Source of the DNA: JAWXCM01 sp034408745
Lineage (GTDB): Bacteria > Acidobacteriota > Terriglobia > Bryobacterales > Bryobacteraceae
Direction of reading: 5' to 3'
DNA length: 23,702 bases
NCBI GenBank assembly: GCA_034408745.1
Contig: JAWXCM010000427.1
Location: 1 to 23,702, forward strand
The notes under the pieces are model-generated. The model was not told the origin of the DNA. It made no database searches and saw only the letters and a program-made list of their open reading frames with translations. Positions 9,040 through 15,243 of the stretch are shown here, in pieces; position 1 is the first letter of the stretch, and the number at the start of each line of letters is the position of its first letter. Both the position numbers and the translations under genes were made by a program.

Positions 9040-9254
9040 ACGCTGAGGACGACCGGAATTCCCATCCCGTGAAGCTGGGTTTCCACTTCCAGCGAAGACA
9101 GGCGGGAGGCGTCGTATTCGACCGTGAGCCGGGTGAGCGAAGGCGACAAAGCCACGCGAATGATTCCATAAACACTGTGGGCTTTGGCGATCTGAAGCAT
9201 CAGATTATCGTCGAGCGGCCGGACGAGTTCATACTCAAGCTGGACCCTGGTCAT
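9036..9254 (-). CDS. Small conserved-looking protein with beta-alpha-beta-beta-alpha-beta pattern
   Basis: This 72-residue protein has alternating hydrophobic strands and amphipathic helices (VQLEYELV, a helix DNLMLQIAKAHSVY, IIRVALS, RLTVEYD, a helix SSLEVETQLHGMG, IPVVLSV). The pattern suggests a ferredoxin-like fold, as in heavy-metal-associated domains, but there is no CxxC metal motif. A -10-like box sits 7 nt before the ATG, which supports a real, nearly leaderless gene. The stop overlaps the tldE stop region by 4 nt in tail-to-tail orientation. I do not recognise a named family. It could be a small binding or regulatory domain. Its function is unknown. Confidence 0.65.
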   Translation of the reverse strand: MTRVQLEYELVRPLDDNLMLQIAKAHSVYGIIRVALSPSLTRLTVEYDASRLSSLEVETQLHGMGIPVVLSV

Positions 9255-9261
9255 CGGCGTC

Positions 9262-9267
9262 AGGATA
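9262..9267 (-). promoter_or_regulatory. -10-like box of the 72-residue gene
   Basis: The minus strand reads TGC then TATCCT, an extended -10 form, ending 7 nt before ATG at 9254. Transcription would begin at about the A of the start codon, so the mRNA would be leaderless. No convincing -35. Confidence 0.4.
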
Positions 9268-9370
9268 GCACGGAGGGCGTTGGAGGCGGAGGGCGGAGAG
9301 TTCCGGAAAAATCCCGGCCGGGGGGAGGAACGACCGGTTGATTAGCGGAACCACGAACAAAATCACCTGG

Positions 9371-9409
9371 AAAAGGGGCCGGCGTCCGGAGGAAGCCCGG
9401 AAGCCGGCC
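9371..9409 (-). terminator. Rho-independent terminator after the Zn-ribbon/HTH gene
   Basis: GGCCGGC (9377-9383) pairs with GCCGGCC (9403-9409), and TCCGG (9385-9389) with CCGGA (9397-9401). Together they form a 12-bp GC-rich stem with one G/A mismatch and a 7-nt loop. Read on the minus strand, the stem is followed by CC and TTTT (AAAA at 9371-9374 on plus). It starts 16 nt beyond the stop codon at 9425. The T tract is short. Confidence 0.55.
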
Positions 9410-9424
9410 GTTGAGACGCGCAGG

Positions 9425-10003
9425 TCAGGCGGCGCGACCAAGTGGGAGAGGCCGAAGTCCGGAGGTGGCGGCAGTTTGCGGACGCAGCGCGACTACGCTG
9501 CCAGCGGGCCGCCGGCGCATTCCGGGGGAGAAATATTCCGACAGCGGATACAGCGAATACGGCTGCAGTTCCCGGAAAACCTTCCCGAGTTTCTGCTGAA
9601 TGTTGTAGAGTACGTGGTAAAAACGATGCTTGTCGACGTTCAGCTTGCGGCAGCAAAGCCGCCAGTCGGCACCGAGTATGTACCTGTATCGGAAGATGCG
9701 ATGTTCGTCAGGGGTGAGGGTGCGCTTTGCAACCAGGGTGAAATCCGCGGCGTACTCTTCGTTCTTCCGGCTAAACTCGCCGGGCAGTTCGCGATATGCG
9801 GCATTCTCAAGCGAGCAGCGCGTTCCTTCAACACTTGCTACCGTGCATTCCACAAACCGCGCATAGCAGAGGCGGAAGATTTTGCGGAGAACGCATTTGC
9901 AGGGCTCGTTGGGGGTCTCCCCATCGATTCGCAGTCCAGTACCTTCGCAGGAAGGGCATTTGACTGTGGCAAGTCCCAACGTTTCGGATCGGTTCCATTC
10001 CAT
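9425..10003 (-). CDS. Zn-ribbon plus sigma-4-like helix-turn-helix protein
   Basis: This 192-residue protein is not one I can name. CPSCEGTG at residues 16-23 followed by CKC at 35-37 forms a four-cysteine zinc-knuckle like half of the DnaJ cysteine-rich domain. Residues about 97-150 (TPDEHRIFRYRYILGADW, then KLNVDKHRFYHVLYNIQQKL) look like a sigma-70 region 4 or phage antitermination/ArpU-type HTH. The last 34 residues are Arg/Ala/Pro-rich low complexity. ATG at 10003 is preceded by AAGGAAC about 8 nt upstream, a clear ribosome-binding site, and the gene ends at a strong hairpin terminator. It is divergent from the HTH/S24-like gene at 10339 with a 335-nt gap. A 235-codon frame on the plus strand covers it but shows no domain. 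Probably a DNA- or RNA-binding regulator. Confidence 0.72.
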   Translation of the reverse strand: MEWNRSETLGLATVKCPSCEGTGLRIDGETPNEPCKCVLRKIFRLCYARFVECTVASVEGTRCSLENAAYRELPGEFSRKNEEYAADFTLVAKRTLTPDEHRIFRYRYILGADWRLCCRKLNVDKHRFYHVLYNIQQKLGKVFRELQPYSLYPLSEYFSPGMRRRPAGSVVALRPQTAATSGLRPLPLGRAA

Positions 10004-10131
10004 TTTGTTTCAGTTCCTTTTGTTTTTTGCGGCCTTTTCGGTTGAATCCGGAGGCCGTTCTCTTTACTTCTGTTCCGATATTAGGATGCGCTTTCATTTC
10101 GTCTATAGAGTTTTTTACTTAGTTTAGGCTC

Positions 10132-10256
10132 CAGGGTTTCAAGGACCCTGAGTCACAGCCGGGGTGACACCGCGTTAAGTCCTTGCCTGCCAGTAAATAA
10201 CGATGAGAATTTTGGGCCGTACTCCTGGCGTTTTCAGGAGGTAAACACGGGTACGG
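10132..10256 (+). other. Cluster of three potential RNA hairpins
   Basis: Hairpin 1: CAGGGT (10132-10137) with ACCCTG (10145-10150). Hairpin 2: GTCAC (10152-10156) with GTGAC (10164-10168). Hairpin 3: outer stem CCGTAC (10217-10222) with GTACGG (10251-10256), nested inner stem TCCTG (10223-10227) with CAGGA (10235-10239). All pairings are exact. Whether this is transcribed, and from which strand, is unknown. It could be a leader RNA, a small RNA or a set of protein-binding sites. Confidence 0.3.
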
Positions 10257-10285
10257 TAAGATTTATATGATTCGTTAAGGACGAC

Positions 10286-10304
10286 CTATTTCTTTCTGAA
10301 ATAG
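10286..10304. promoter_or_regulatory. Perfect inverted repeat, candidate operator
   Basis: CTATTTC and GAAATAG are exact reverse complements separated by 5 nt. It lies about 35 bp before the start of the HTH gene and overlaps where a -35 would sit for a -10-like TATCTA at 10312-10317. A dimeric HTH repressor could bind here, and autoregulation by the downstream gene is the simple hypothesis. Confidence 0.4.
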
Positions 10305-10321
10305 AGTAAGCTATCTAACGC

Positions 10322-10335
10322 CCCACAAAGGTGGG
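10322..10335 (+). promoter_or_regulatory. Hairpin enclosing the ribosome-binding site of the HTH gene
   Basis: CCCAC (10322-10326) pairs with GTGGG (10331-10335) around an AAAG loop. The Shine-Dalgarno-like AAAGGTGG lies in the loop and 3' arm, 3-8 nt before ATG 10339, so the stem could limit ribosome access. Confidence 0.33.
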
Positions 10336-10338
10336 TGT

Positions 10339-11025
10339 ATGTTTCTTTACGAAATTCAGGACGCTTTTGTCGAGCTCTTGCGAGCTAAAGTGCGAAACGG
10401 TGAGATCACTGAGCGAGCTCTGGCCAAACTCGTGGGCGTGTCTCAGTCCCACCTGCACAACGTGTTGAAGGGGATCCGACGTCTCAGCCCGGCGGTGATG
10501 GACAGGTGCCTGTACCAGTTGAGGCTGGGCGTGCTCGACCTGATAGACCGAACGAAACTGATCAGCTACCTCGACTGTGAGCGCCCGGAAGCCTCCGACT
10601 ATGCCTATCTGCCAGTGCTCGCGGGACGAATCGGTCCTACCCACGCCTGGCCTTCAGAAGTAGAGCGGCATACGCGATTTCCCGTACCGAACCGCGTCCT
10701 TCGCCTGATGTGGCACCCGATAGTGGCATTGAGCGCGTTTGATGTCCGCATGCACCCGACGTTCGGGGAAGGCGACCACCTGCTGCTGGACCAGTCGCGC
10801 ACGGCACGGCTCGACGTCGATCCCAACGCCCTCTATCTGATCAAGCGCGGCCGTGTGGGCCTGGTGCGCCGGCTCCGGACCATCGCCGGGGAGGTGCACC
10901 TGGTCACCGAGGATACGGTCGACCGGCCCGGTATGTGGGAGAAGCTCCCGGTGCAGGGAAGTCACCTGCTTCACTACGTCCGGGCGCGAGTCACCCTCAT
11001 CGCTCTGGAGCACGACTGGGTCTGA
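10339..11025 (+). CDS. HTH regulator with degenerate S24/LexA-like C-terminal domain
   Basis: This 228-residue protein has a clear XRE-type helix-turn-helix at residues about 24-50 (TERALAKLVGVSQSHLHNVL). The C-terminal half resembles the peptidase S24 fold of LexA/CI repressors: RMHPTFGEGDHLLLD at 137-151 aligns with the usual SMxPTxxxGDxxxVD, and YLIKRGRVGLVRRL at 166-179 with the strand that carries the catalytic lysine. The Ser position appears to be Arg137 and the Lys position Arg177, so self-cleavage is unlikely. The protein may keep the fold as a dimerisation or sensing domain. ATG 10339 follows AAAGGTGG. It is divergent from the Zn-ribbon/HTH gene and ends directly against the convergent glycosyltransferase gene. 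The DNA target is unknown. Confidence 0.8.
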   Translation: MFLYEIQDAFVELLRAKVRNGEITERALAKLVGVSQSHLHNVLKGIRRLSPAVMDRCLYQLRLGVLDLIDRTKLISYLDCERPEASDYAYLPVLAGRIGPTHAWPSEVERHTRFPVPNRVLRLMWHPIVALSAFDVRMHPTFGEGDHLLLDQSRTARLDVDPNALYLIKRGRVGLVRRLRTIAGEVHLVTEDTVDRPGMWEKLPVQGSHLLHYVRARVTLIALEHDWV

Positions 11026-12159
11026 TCAGCGCTTATCGCTAATTTTCTTGTAGACTTCGAGCACGTCCTGCGCGGTTCGCTTCCAGCTGAAGCGCCGGGC
11101 CTGTTCGAATCCGGCGGCCACGAGTCTGCCGCGGATCGCCGGGTCGAGCAGCACTTCCCGAATCCCGCGGGCGATGTCGAAGACGTTCTCCGGATTGACG
11201 ATCATGGCCGCGTTGCCGACCACCTCCGGAAGCGAGCTCACGCTGGTGGTGACTACCGGCGTCCCGGTGGCCATGGCTTCCAGCGGGGGCAGGCCGAAGC
11301 CCTCATATAAGGAAGGGAACGCGAACAGGTCGGCCGCCGCGTAGAACATCCTGAGCGTTTCGAAGGGAACGAACCCGAGAAAGCGCACCACCTGCTGATT
11401 TCGTGTCGACACCACAGCGCGCCGGACCTCAGGGTGCCTTGAGATCTCGTCGCCTATGATGATCAGCCGGAGGTCCCGGTAGACGGGGTGATTCTCCAGA
11501 TCGGTGCGGACCACGGCGAAAGCCTCGATCAGCCTCGGCAGGTTCTTGTGGGGCCGGATGCGCCCGGCGTAGAGGATGAACGGCTGCCGGATCTGGTACC
11601 GCTCCAGCAATTTCTGCAGATCGGCCTCAGAGGGACGGGGCTCCAGAAATCTGGGATCGGGTGCGCTGTAGACCAGTTGCAGGCGCTCCTGCGGGATGGC
11701 GAGGAGGTTCTGGACGTCGCGGCGGGTGGCCTCTGAGACGGTGATGATGCAGCGCGCCCTCAGCAGGCTCCGCCGAAACCGAAACAGCCGCACATTGTCC
11801 CGGAACGTCAGGTGAGAACCGAACAGGAAGCTGCTGACGTCGTGAATCGTCACCACGTACGGGCGCGGCATGAAGAACGGCATCAGATTCACGGGCATGT
11901 GAATCAGGTCCGCGTGAAGGCTGCGCAGGAACCAGCCGTAGCTGAGGTTGGCCCAGATTCGGCGCTTCGGGGGGATGTGGACCGCCACCTCGAAGTTCGG
12001 CGGCAGGCCGGCGAACTCCGGGACTTCCTGGTCGGTTGTAGCCAGGATGTAGTGGTTTTCAGTATCCACTTCGGCCAGCGCCTGAACCAGGTTCCGGATA
12101 TAGGTTCCGATACCAAAGTCCCGGATGTACCGGACGTCGATGGCGATCCGCAGTGGCAC
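11026..12159 (-). CDS. GT4 family (GT-B) glycosyltransferase
   Basis: This 377-residue retaining glycosyltransferase transfers a sugar from a nucleotide donor to an unknown acceptor, probably at the cytoplasmic face during surface glycan synthesis. The N-terminal acceptor domain starts at RIAIDVRYIRDFGIGTY. The C-terminal donor domain has YAGRIRPHKN (197-206) and the EX7E motif EGFGLPPLE (Glu286 and Glu294). No signal peptide or membrane helix is seen. The start is GTG at 12159, 13 nt after the glyA stop, with no obvious Shine-Dalgarno, so it probably rides on the glyA transcript. It resembles mannosyl- or rhamnosyl-transferases of the family, but the sugar cannot be assigned. Confidence 0.93.
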   Translation of the reverse strand: MPLRIAIDVRYIRDFGIGTYIRNLVQALAEVDTENHYILATTDQEVPEFAGLPPNFEVAVHIPPKRRIWANLSYGWFLRSLHADLIHMPVNLMPFFMPRPYVVTIHDVSSFLFGSHLTFRDNVRLFRFRRSLLRARCIITVSEATRRDVQNLLAIPQERLQLVYSAPDPRFLEPRPSEADLQKLLERYQIRQPFILYAGRIRPHKNLPRLIEAFAVVRTDLENHPVYRDLRLIIIGDEISRHPEVRRAVVSTRNQQVVRFLGFVPFETLRMFYAAADLFAFPSLYEGFGLPPLEAMATGTPVVTTSVSSLPEVVGNAAMIVNPENVFDIARGIREVLLDPAIRGRLVAAGFEQARRFSWKRTAQDVLEVYKKISDKR

Positions 12160-12172
12160 GCGATGCTGACTT

Positions 12173-13453
12173 TTACGCGATCACCGCGCTGGACTTCCAC
12201 GGATACAGCGGGAAGCGCGCAGTCAGTAAGGCGACGCGGCGTCGCACGTCGGCGAGGTTGGCGTCAGACGCCGGGTCCCGCAGCACCTGCGTAATGCAGG
12301 ATGCCACTTCCTTCATTTCCGCTTCCGCGAAGCCTCGGGTAGTGACGGCGGGAGAACCGAGACGAATTCCGCTGGGATTCATCGGCGGGTTGGTGTCGAA
12401 CGGAATACCGTTCTTGTTGACGGTGATGTACGCCTTGTCGAGGGCGATCTCAGCTTCCTTGCCCCGGAGCCCTTTGGCGAAAACGTCCAGCAGGAGCAGG
12501 TGTGTGTCGGTGCCCCCGGAGACGATACGGTGACCTTCAGCAGCCAGCCCGGCCGCCAGCGCCTGGGCGTTGGCGACAACCTGCTTTGAGTAAGTGACGA
12601 ACTCGGGCTGCAGCGCTTCGAGGAAACAGATCGCTTTGGCCGCGATGATGTGGACCAGCGGGCCACCCTGCGCGCCAGGGAACACCGCGCGGTCGATGGC
12701 GGCGCCGAACTTTTCCTTCGCCAGAATGATTCCCGAACGCGGACCGCGCAGGCTCTTGTGAGTCGTGGAAGTCACAATGTCGGCGTACTCACACGGGTTG
12801 GGGTAGACACCCGCGGCCACCAGACCCGAGAAGTGCGCCATATCGACCAGGAACACCGCGCCGACCGCGTCCGCCACTGCGCGGAATTTCGCGAAGTCGA
12901 TGATGCGGGGGTAGGCGGAAGCGCCAGCGATGATCAGCTTCGGCTTGTGCTCCTCGGCCAGCCGTGCCACCTCGTCGTAGTCGATAATCTCGTCGTCACG
13001 CTTCACGCCGTAGCCGACCACTTTGTACAGCTTGCCCGAGAAGTTCAGATGGTGGCCGTGGGTGAGGTGTCCGCCATGAGCGAGGCTCATGCCCAGAATC
13101 GTGTCGCCGGGCTGCAGGATGGATGCGTACGCGGCCTCATTGGCCTGAGAGCCGGAGTGCGGCTGCACATTCGCGAACTCGGCGTGAAACAACTGTTTGG
13201 CGCGGTCGCGCGCCAGGTTCTCCACCACATCGACGTATTCGCAGCCGCCGTAGTAGCGCTTGCCGGGGTAGCCCTCCGCGTACTTATTGGTGAACACGGT
13301 GCCGGCCGCCTCCAGAATCGCCTCGGAGGTGAAGTTCTCGCTGGCGATCAGTTCCAGGTGGCTGTTTTGGCGTTCCAGTTCGTGCTGAATGGCCTCGTAG
13401 ATGACGGGATCGGCCTCGGCGAGGGAGCGGCTCATTCTGGTCTGTGGGTTCAT
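12173..13453 (-). CDS. glyA: Serine hydroxymethyltransferase
   Basis: This PLP enzyme converts serine and tetrahydrofolate to glycine and 5,10-methylene-THF. Family motifs are intact: ELIASENF near the N-terminus, YAEGYPGKRYYGGCEYVD, HSGSQAN, GHLTHGHHLNFSGKLY, DMAHFSGLVAAG, and TSTTHKSLRGPRSG carrying the PLP lysine (about residue 233 from this start). The frame stays open to a TTG at 13489, but that start is improbable. ATG at 13453 (MNPQTRM) or ATG at 13435 (MSRSLAEADP) both fit, and no Shine-Dalgarno decides between them. Length is about 426 residues, normal for bacterial GlyA. It is divergent from proS across about 75 bp and is followed closely by the glycosyltransferase gene. Confidence 0.96.
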   Translation of the reverse strand: MNPQTRMSRSLAEADPVIYEAIQHELERQNSHLELIASENFTSEAILEAAGTVFTNKYAEGYPGKRYYGGCEYVDVVENLARDRAKQLFHAEFANVQPHSGSQANEAAYASILQPGDTILGMSLAHGGHLTHGHHLNFSGKLYKVVGYGVKRDDEIIDYDEVARLAEEHKPKLIIAGASAYPRIIDFAKFRAVADAVGAVFLVDMAHFSGLVAAGVYPNPCEYADIVTSTTHKSLRGPRSGIILAKEKFGAAIDRAVFPGAQGGPLVHIIAAKAICFLEALQPEFVTYSKQVVANAQALAAGLAAEGHRIVSGGTDTHLLLLDVFAKGLRGKEAEIALDKAYITVNKNGIPFDTNPPMNPSGIRLGSPAVTTRGFAEAEMKEVASCITQVLRDPASDANLADVRRRVALLTARFPLYPWKSSAVIA

Positions 13454-13507
13454 ACTTTTGACTCGAGCGCAGGGGGTTTCCCGCGACAAGTCAGTAGTTT
13501 AGCATGG

Positions 13508-13513
13508 TACACT
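13508..13513 (+). promoter_or_regulatory. Extended -10-like box of proS
   Basis: TACACT preceded by TGG (TGn) is 14 nt before the preferred ATG at 13528. It lies downstream of the in-frame ATG at 13504, which argues against that earlier start. No clear -35. Confidence 0.42.
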
Positions 13514-13527
13514 CGGAGCTTATCCTC

Positions 13528-15243
13528 ATGCTCTGGAGCAAGCTTTTTATACCCACTTTGCGGGAAAATCCCGCTGAGGCGGAGGTCGTCAGCCACCAGC
13601 TTCTGCTGCGGGCTGGCTACATCCGGCAGTTGTCGGCCGGCATTTACAATTACCTGTACCTGGCTCAGCGGTCCCTGCTGAAAATCCAGGCCATTATCCG
13701 GGAGGAAATGGACGGTATTGGAGCGCAGGAAATGCTCCTCCCGGCACTGCATCCCGCCGAATTGTGGCAGGAAAGCGGCCGCTGGGACGTCATGGGCGAC
13801 AACATGTTCCGGTTTAAGGACCGGTTTGGGCGCGCCATGTGTCTGGGCATGACGCACGAAGAGAACATGACCGTGGTGGCTCGCGGGGAACTGCGCAGCT
13901 ATAAGCAGTTGCCGCAGATCTGGTATCAGATTCAAACCAAATTTCGCGACGAACCTCGGCCGAAATCCGGGTTACTTCGCGTCCGGCAGTTCATCATGAA
14001 GGATTCGTACTCCTTCGACATTGATGCCGCCGGGCTGGACGAATCGTACGAAAAGCACTACCGTGCCTACTGCCGAATTTTCGAGCGCTGCGGACTGAAG
14101 TTTGCCGCGGTGGAAGCGCACTCGGGTTCGATGGGCGGGAGCCAGTCGCACGAGTTCATGGTGGCCTCCGACGCAGGTGAGGATTTTGTGGTGTCGTGCC
14201 CTGCAAACGGGTACGCGGCGAATCTGGAGAAGGCCGTTTCCCTGCCCGTTCCCCCGGCAGGTCCCGATCCGGAAGGCGATCTGGAACCGGAAGAATTCCA
14301 CACTCCGAACGTCAAGACGATCGCTGAGGTTTCGGCCTTTACCGGACTGCCGGCCACCTCGCAAATCAAGAGCCTGGTGATGGTGGGCGGCGATAACAAG
14401 CCGGTGCTGGCTTTGCTGCGCGGCGATCATCAGCTGAGCGAAACCAAGTTCGCAGCCATCTCCGGTGGCGGCGAGCCCCGGCCCGCGCAGGCCGATGAGA
14501 TGCGTCAGCTGCTCGGCGCCGATGCCGGGTCACTTGGCCCGGTGGGCGTGAAGAACCTGCGCATTGTGGCCGACCTGGCTCTGCAGGGCCGGCGAAATAT
14601 GATCGCGGGCGCGAATCGCAACGACTATCACCTGAAAAACGTGACCCCGGGCGAAGATTTCCAGGCGGAATTCGTCGATATTCGTCAGGTTGCCGCGGGC
14701 GATACGCATCTGGAAACAGGCGATCCGCTGGAAATTAACAAATCCGTCGAGATCGGGCACATTTTCAAGCTCGGCTATAAGTATTCCGATGCGATGGGCC
14801 TGAAAGTCACCAACGAAACGGGCGAAGAAATCACCGTGATTATGGGCTCCTACGGGATCGGTGTGGAGCGCATTCTGGCGACCGCGGTCGAGCTGTACCA
14901 CGACGACAACGGCATGGCCCTGCCGGTCGCGATCGCTCCTTTTGAACTGGTGGTGACGCCGGTAAATCTCGCCGATGAAAAGCAGCGAACCATCGCAGCG
15001 CGGCTGGCGGCACAGGCGAGGTCGGCCGGCCTCGACATGATCTTCGACGACCGCGATGAGCGGGCTGGCGTGAAGTTCAAGGATGCCGATCTGGTGGGCA
15101 TACCATGGCGGATCACGGTCGGCAAGAAGGCGGCAAACGGCGTGGTCGAGGTGGTGGAACGCCGCACCAGAACGATGACCGAAGTGCCGGTGGAGGAAGC
15201 CGTCGAGTTCGTTCGTTCCAGGGTCCGCCCCAGCGATGCCTGA
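13528..15243 (+). CDS. proS: Prolyl-tRNA synthetase, bacterial type with editing insert
   Basis: This enzyme attaches proline to tRNA-Pro. The class II motifs are visible: motif 2 around RFRxEPRPKSG-like FRDEPRPKSGLLRVRQFIMKD, and motif 3 GSYGIGVERILATAVE. GMTHEENMT and LLPALHPAELWQESGRW are ProRS signatures. Between motifs 2 and 3 lies the INS/YbaK-like editing domain (SLVMVGGDNKPVLALLRGDHQLSE), which marks the long bacterial form, 571 residues from this start. I prefer ATG 13528 (MLWSKLFIPTLRE), the usual family start, over ATG 13504, because a -10-like box sits between them. The stop overlaps the next gene by 8 nt. Confidence 0.96.
   Translation: MLWSKLFIPTLRENPAEAEVVSHQLLLRAGYIRQLSAGIYNYLYLAQRSLLKIQAIIREEMDGIGAQEMLLPALHPAELWQESGRWDVMGDNMFRFKDRFGRAMCLGMTHEENMTVVARGELRSYKQLPQIWYQIQTKFRDEPRPKSGLLRVRQFIMKDSYSFDIDAAGLDESYEKHYRAYCRIFERCGLKFAAVEAHSGSMGGSQSHEFMVASDAGEDFVVSCPANGYAANLEKAVSLPVPPAGPDPEGDLEPEEFHTPNVKTIAEVSAFTGLPATSQIKSLVMVGGDNKPVLALLRGDHQLSETKFAAISGGGEPRPAQADEMRQLLGADAGSLGPVGVKNLRIVADLALQGRRNMIAGANRNDYHLKNVTPGEDFQAEFVDIRQVAAGDTHLETGDPLEINKSVEIGHIFKLGYKYSDAMGLKVTNETGEEITVIMGSYGIGVERILATAVELYHDDNGMALPVAIAPFELVVTPVNLADEKQRTIAARLAAQARSAGLDMIFDDRDERAGVKFKDADLVGIPWRITVGKKAANGVVEVVERRTRTMTEVPVEEAVEFVRSRVRPSDA

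Larger units (their letters stand above)
10004..10338. other. Divergent intergenic region with several inverted repeats
   Basis: This 335-base AT-rich gap separates two divergent putative regulators. I see no convincing gene in it. It holds, in order, a TCTATAGA palindrome (about 10102-10109) that could be the minus-strand -10, then small hairpins at 10132-10150, 10152-10168 and 10217-10256, then a perfect 7-bp inverted repeat at 10286-10304, then a hairpin over the ribosome-binding site of the plus gene. The clustering suggests operators and/or a structured leader RNA. It does not match any riboswitch I can name. Confidence 0.5.

Noticed and set aside
9338..10045. 235-codon plus-strand frame
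   Set aside because: Overlaps the minus-strand Zn-ribbon/HTH gene, which has cysteine motifs, a Shine-Dalgarno and a terminator. The plus frame has none.
9255..11025. Prophage or integrated element around the two regulators
   Set aside because: No integrase, transposase, direct repeats, tRNA attachment site or phage structural gene is visible. The flanks are housekeeping genes.
11095..11125. GTTCGAATCC, similar to a tRNA T-loop
   Set aside because: It lies inside the glycosyltransferase coding frame, with no acceptor or anticodon stem around it.
12650..13681. 343-codon plus-strand frame
   Set aside because: Antisense to glyA and crosses the proS start. No motif.
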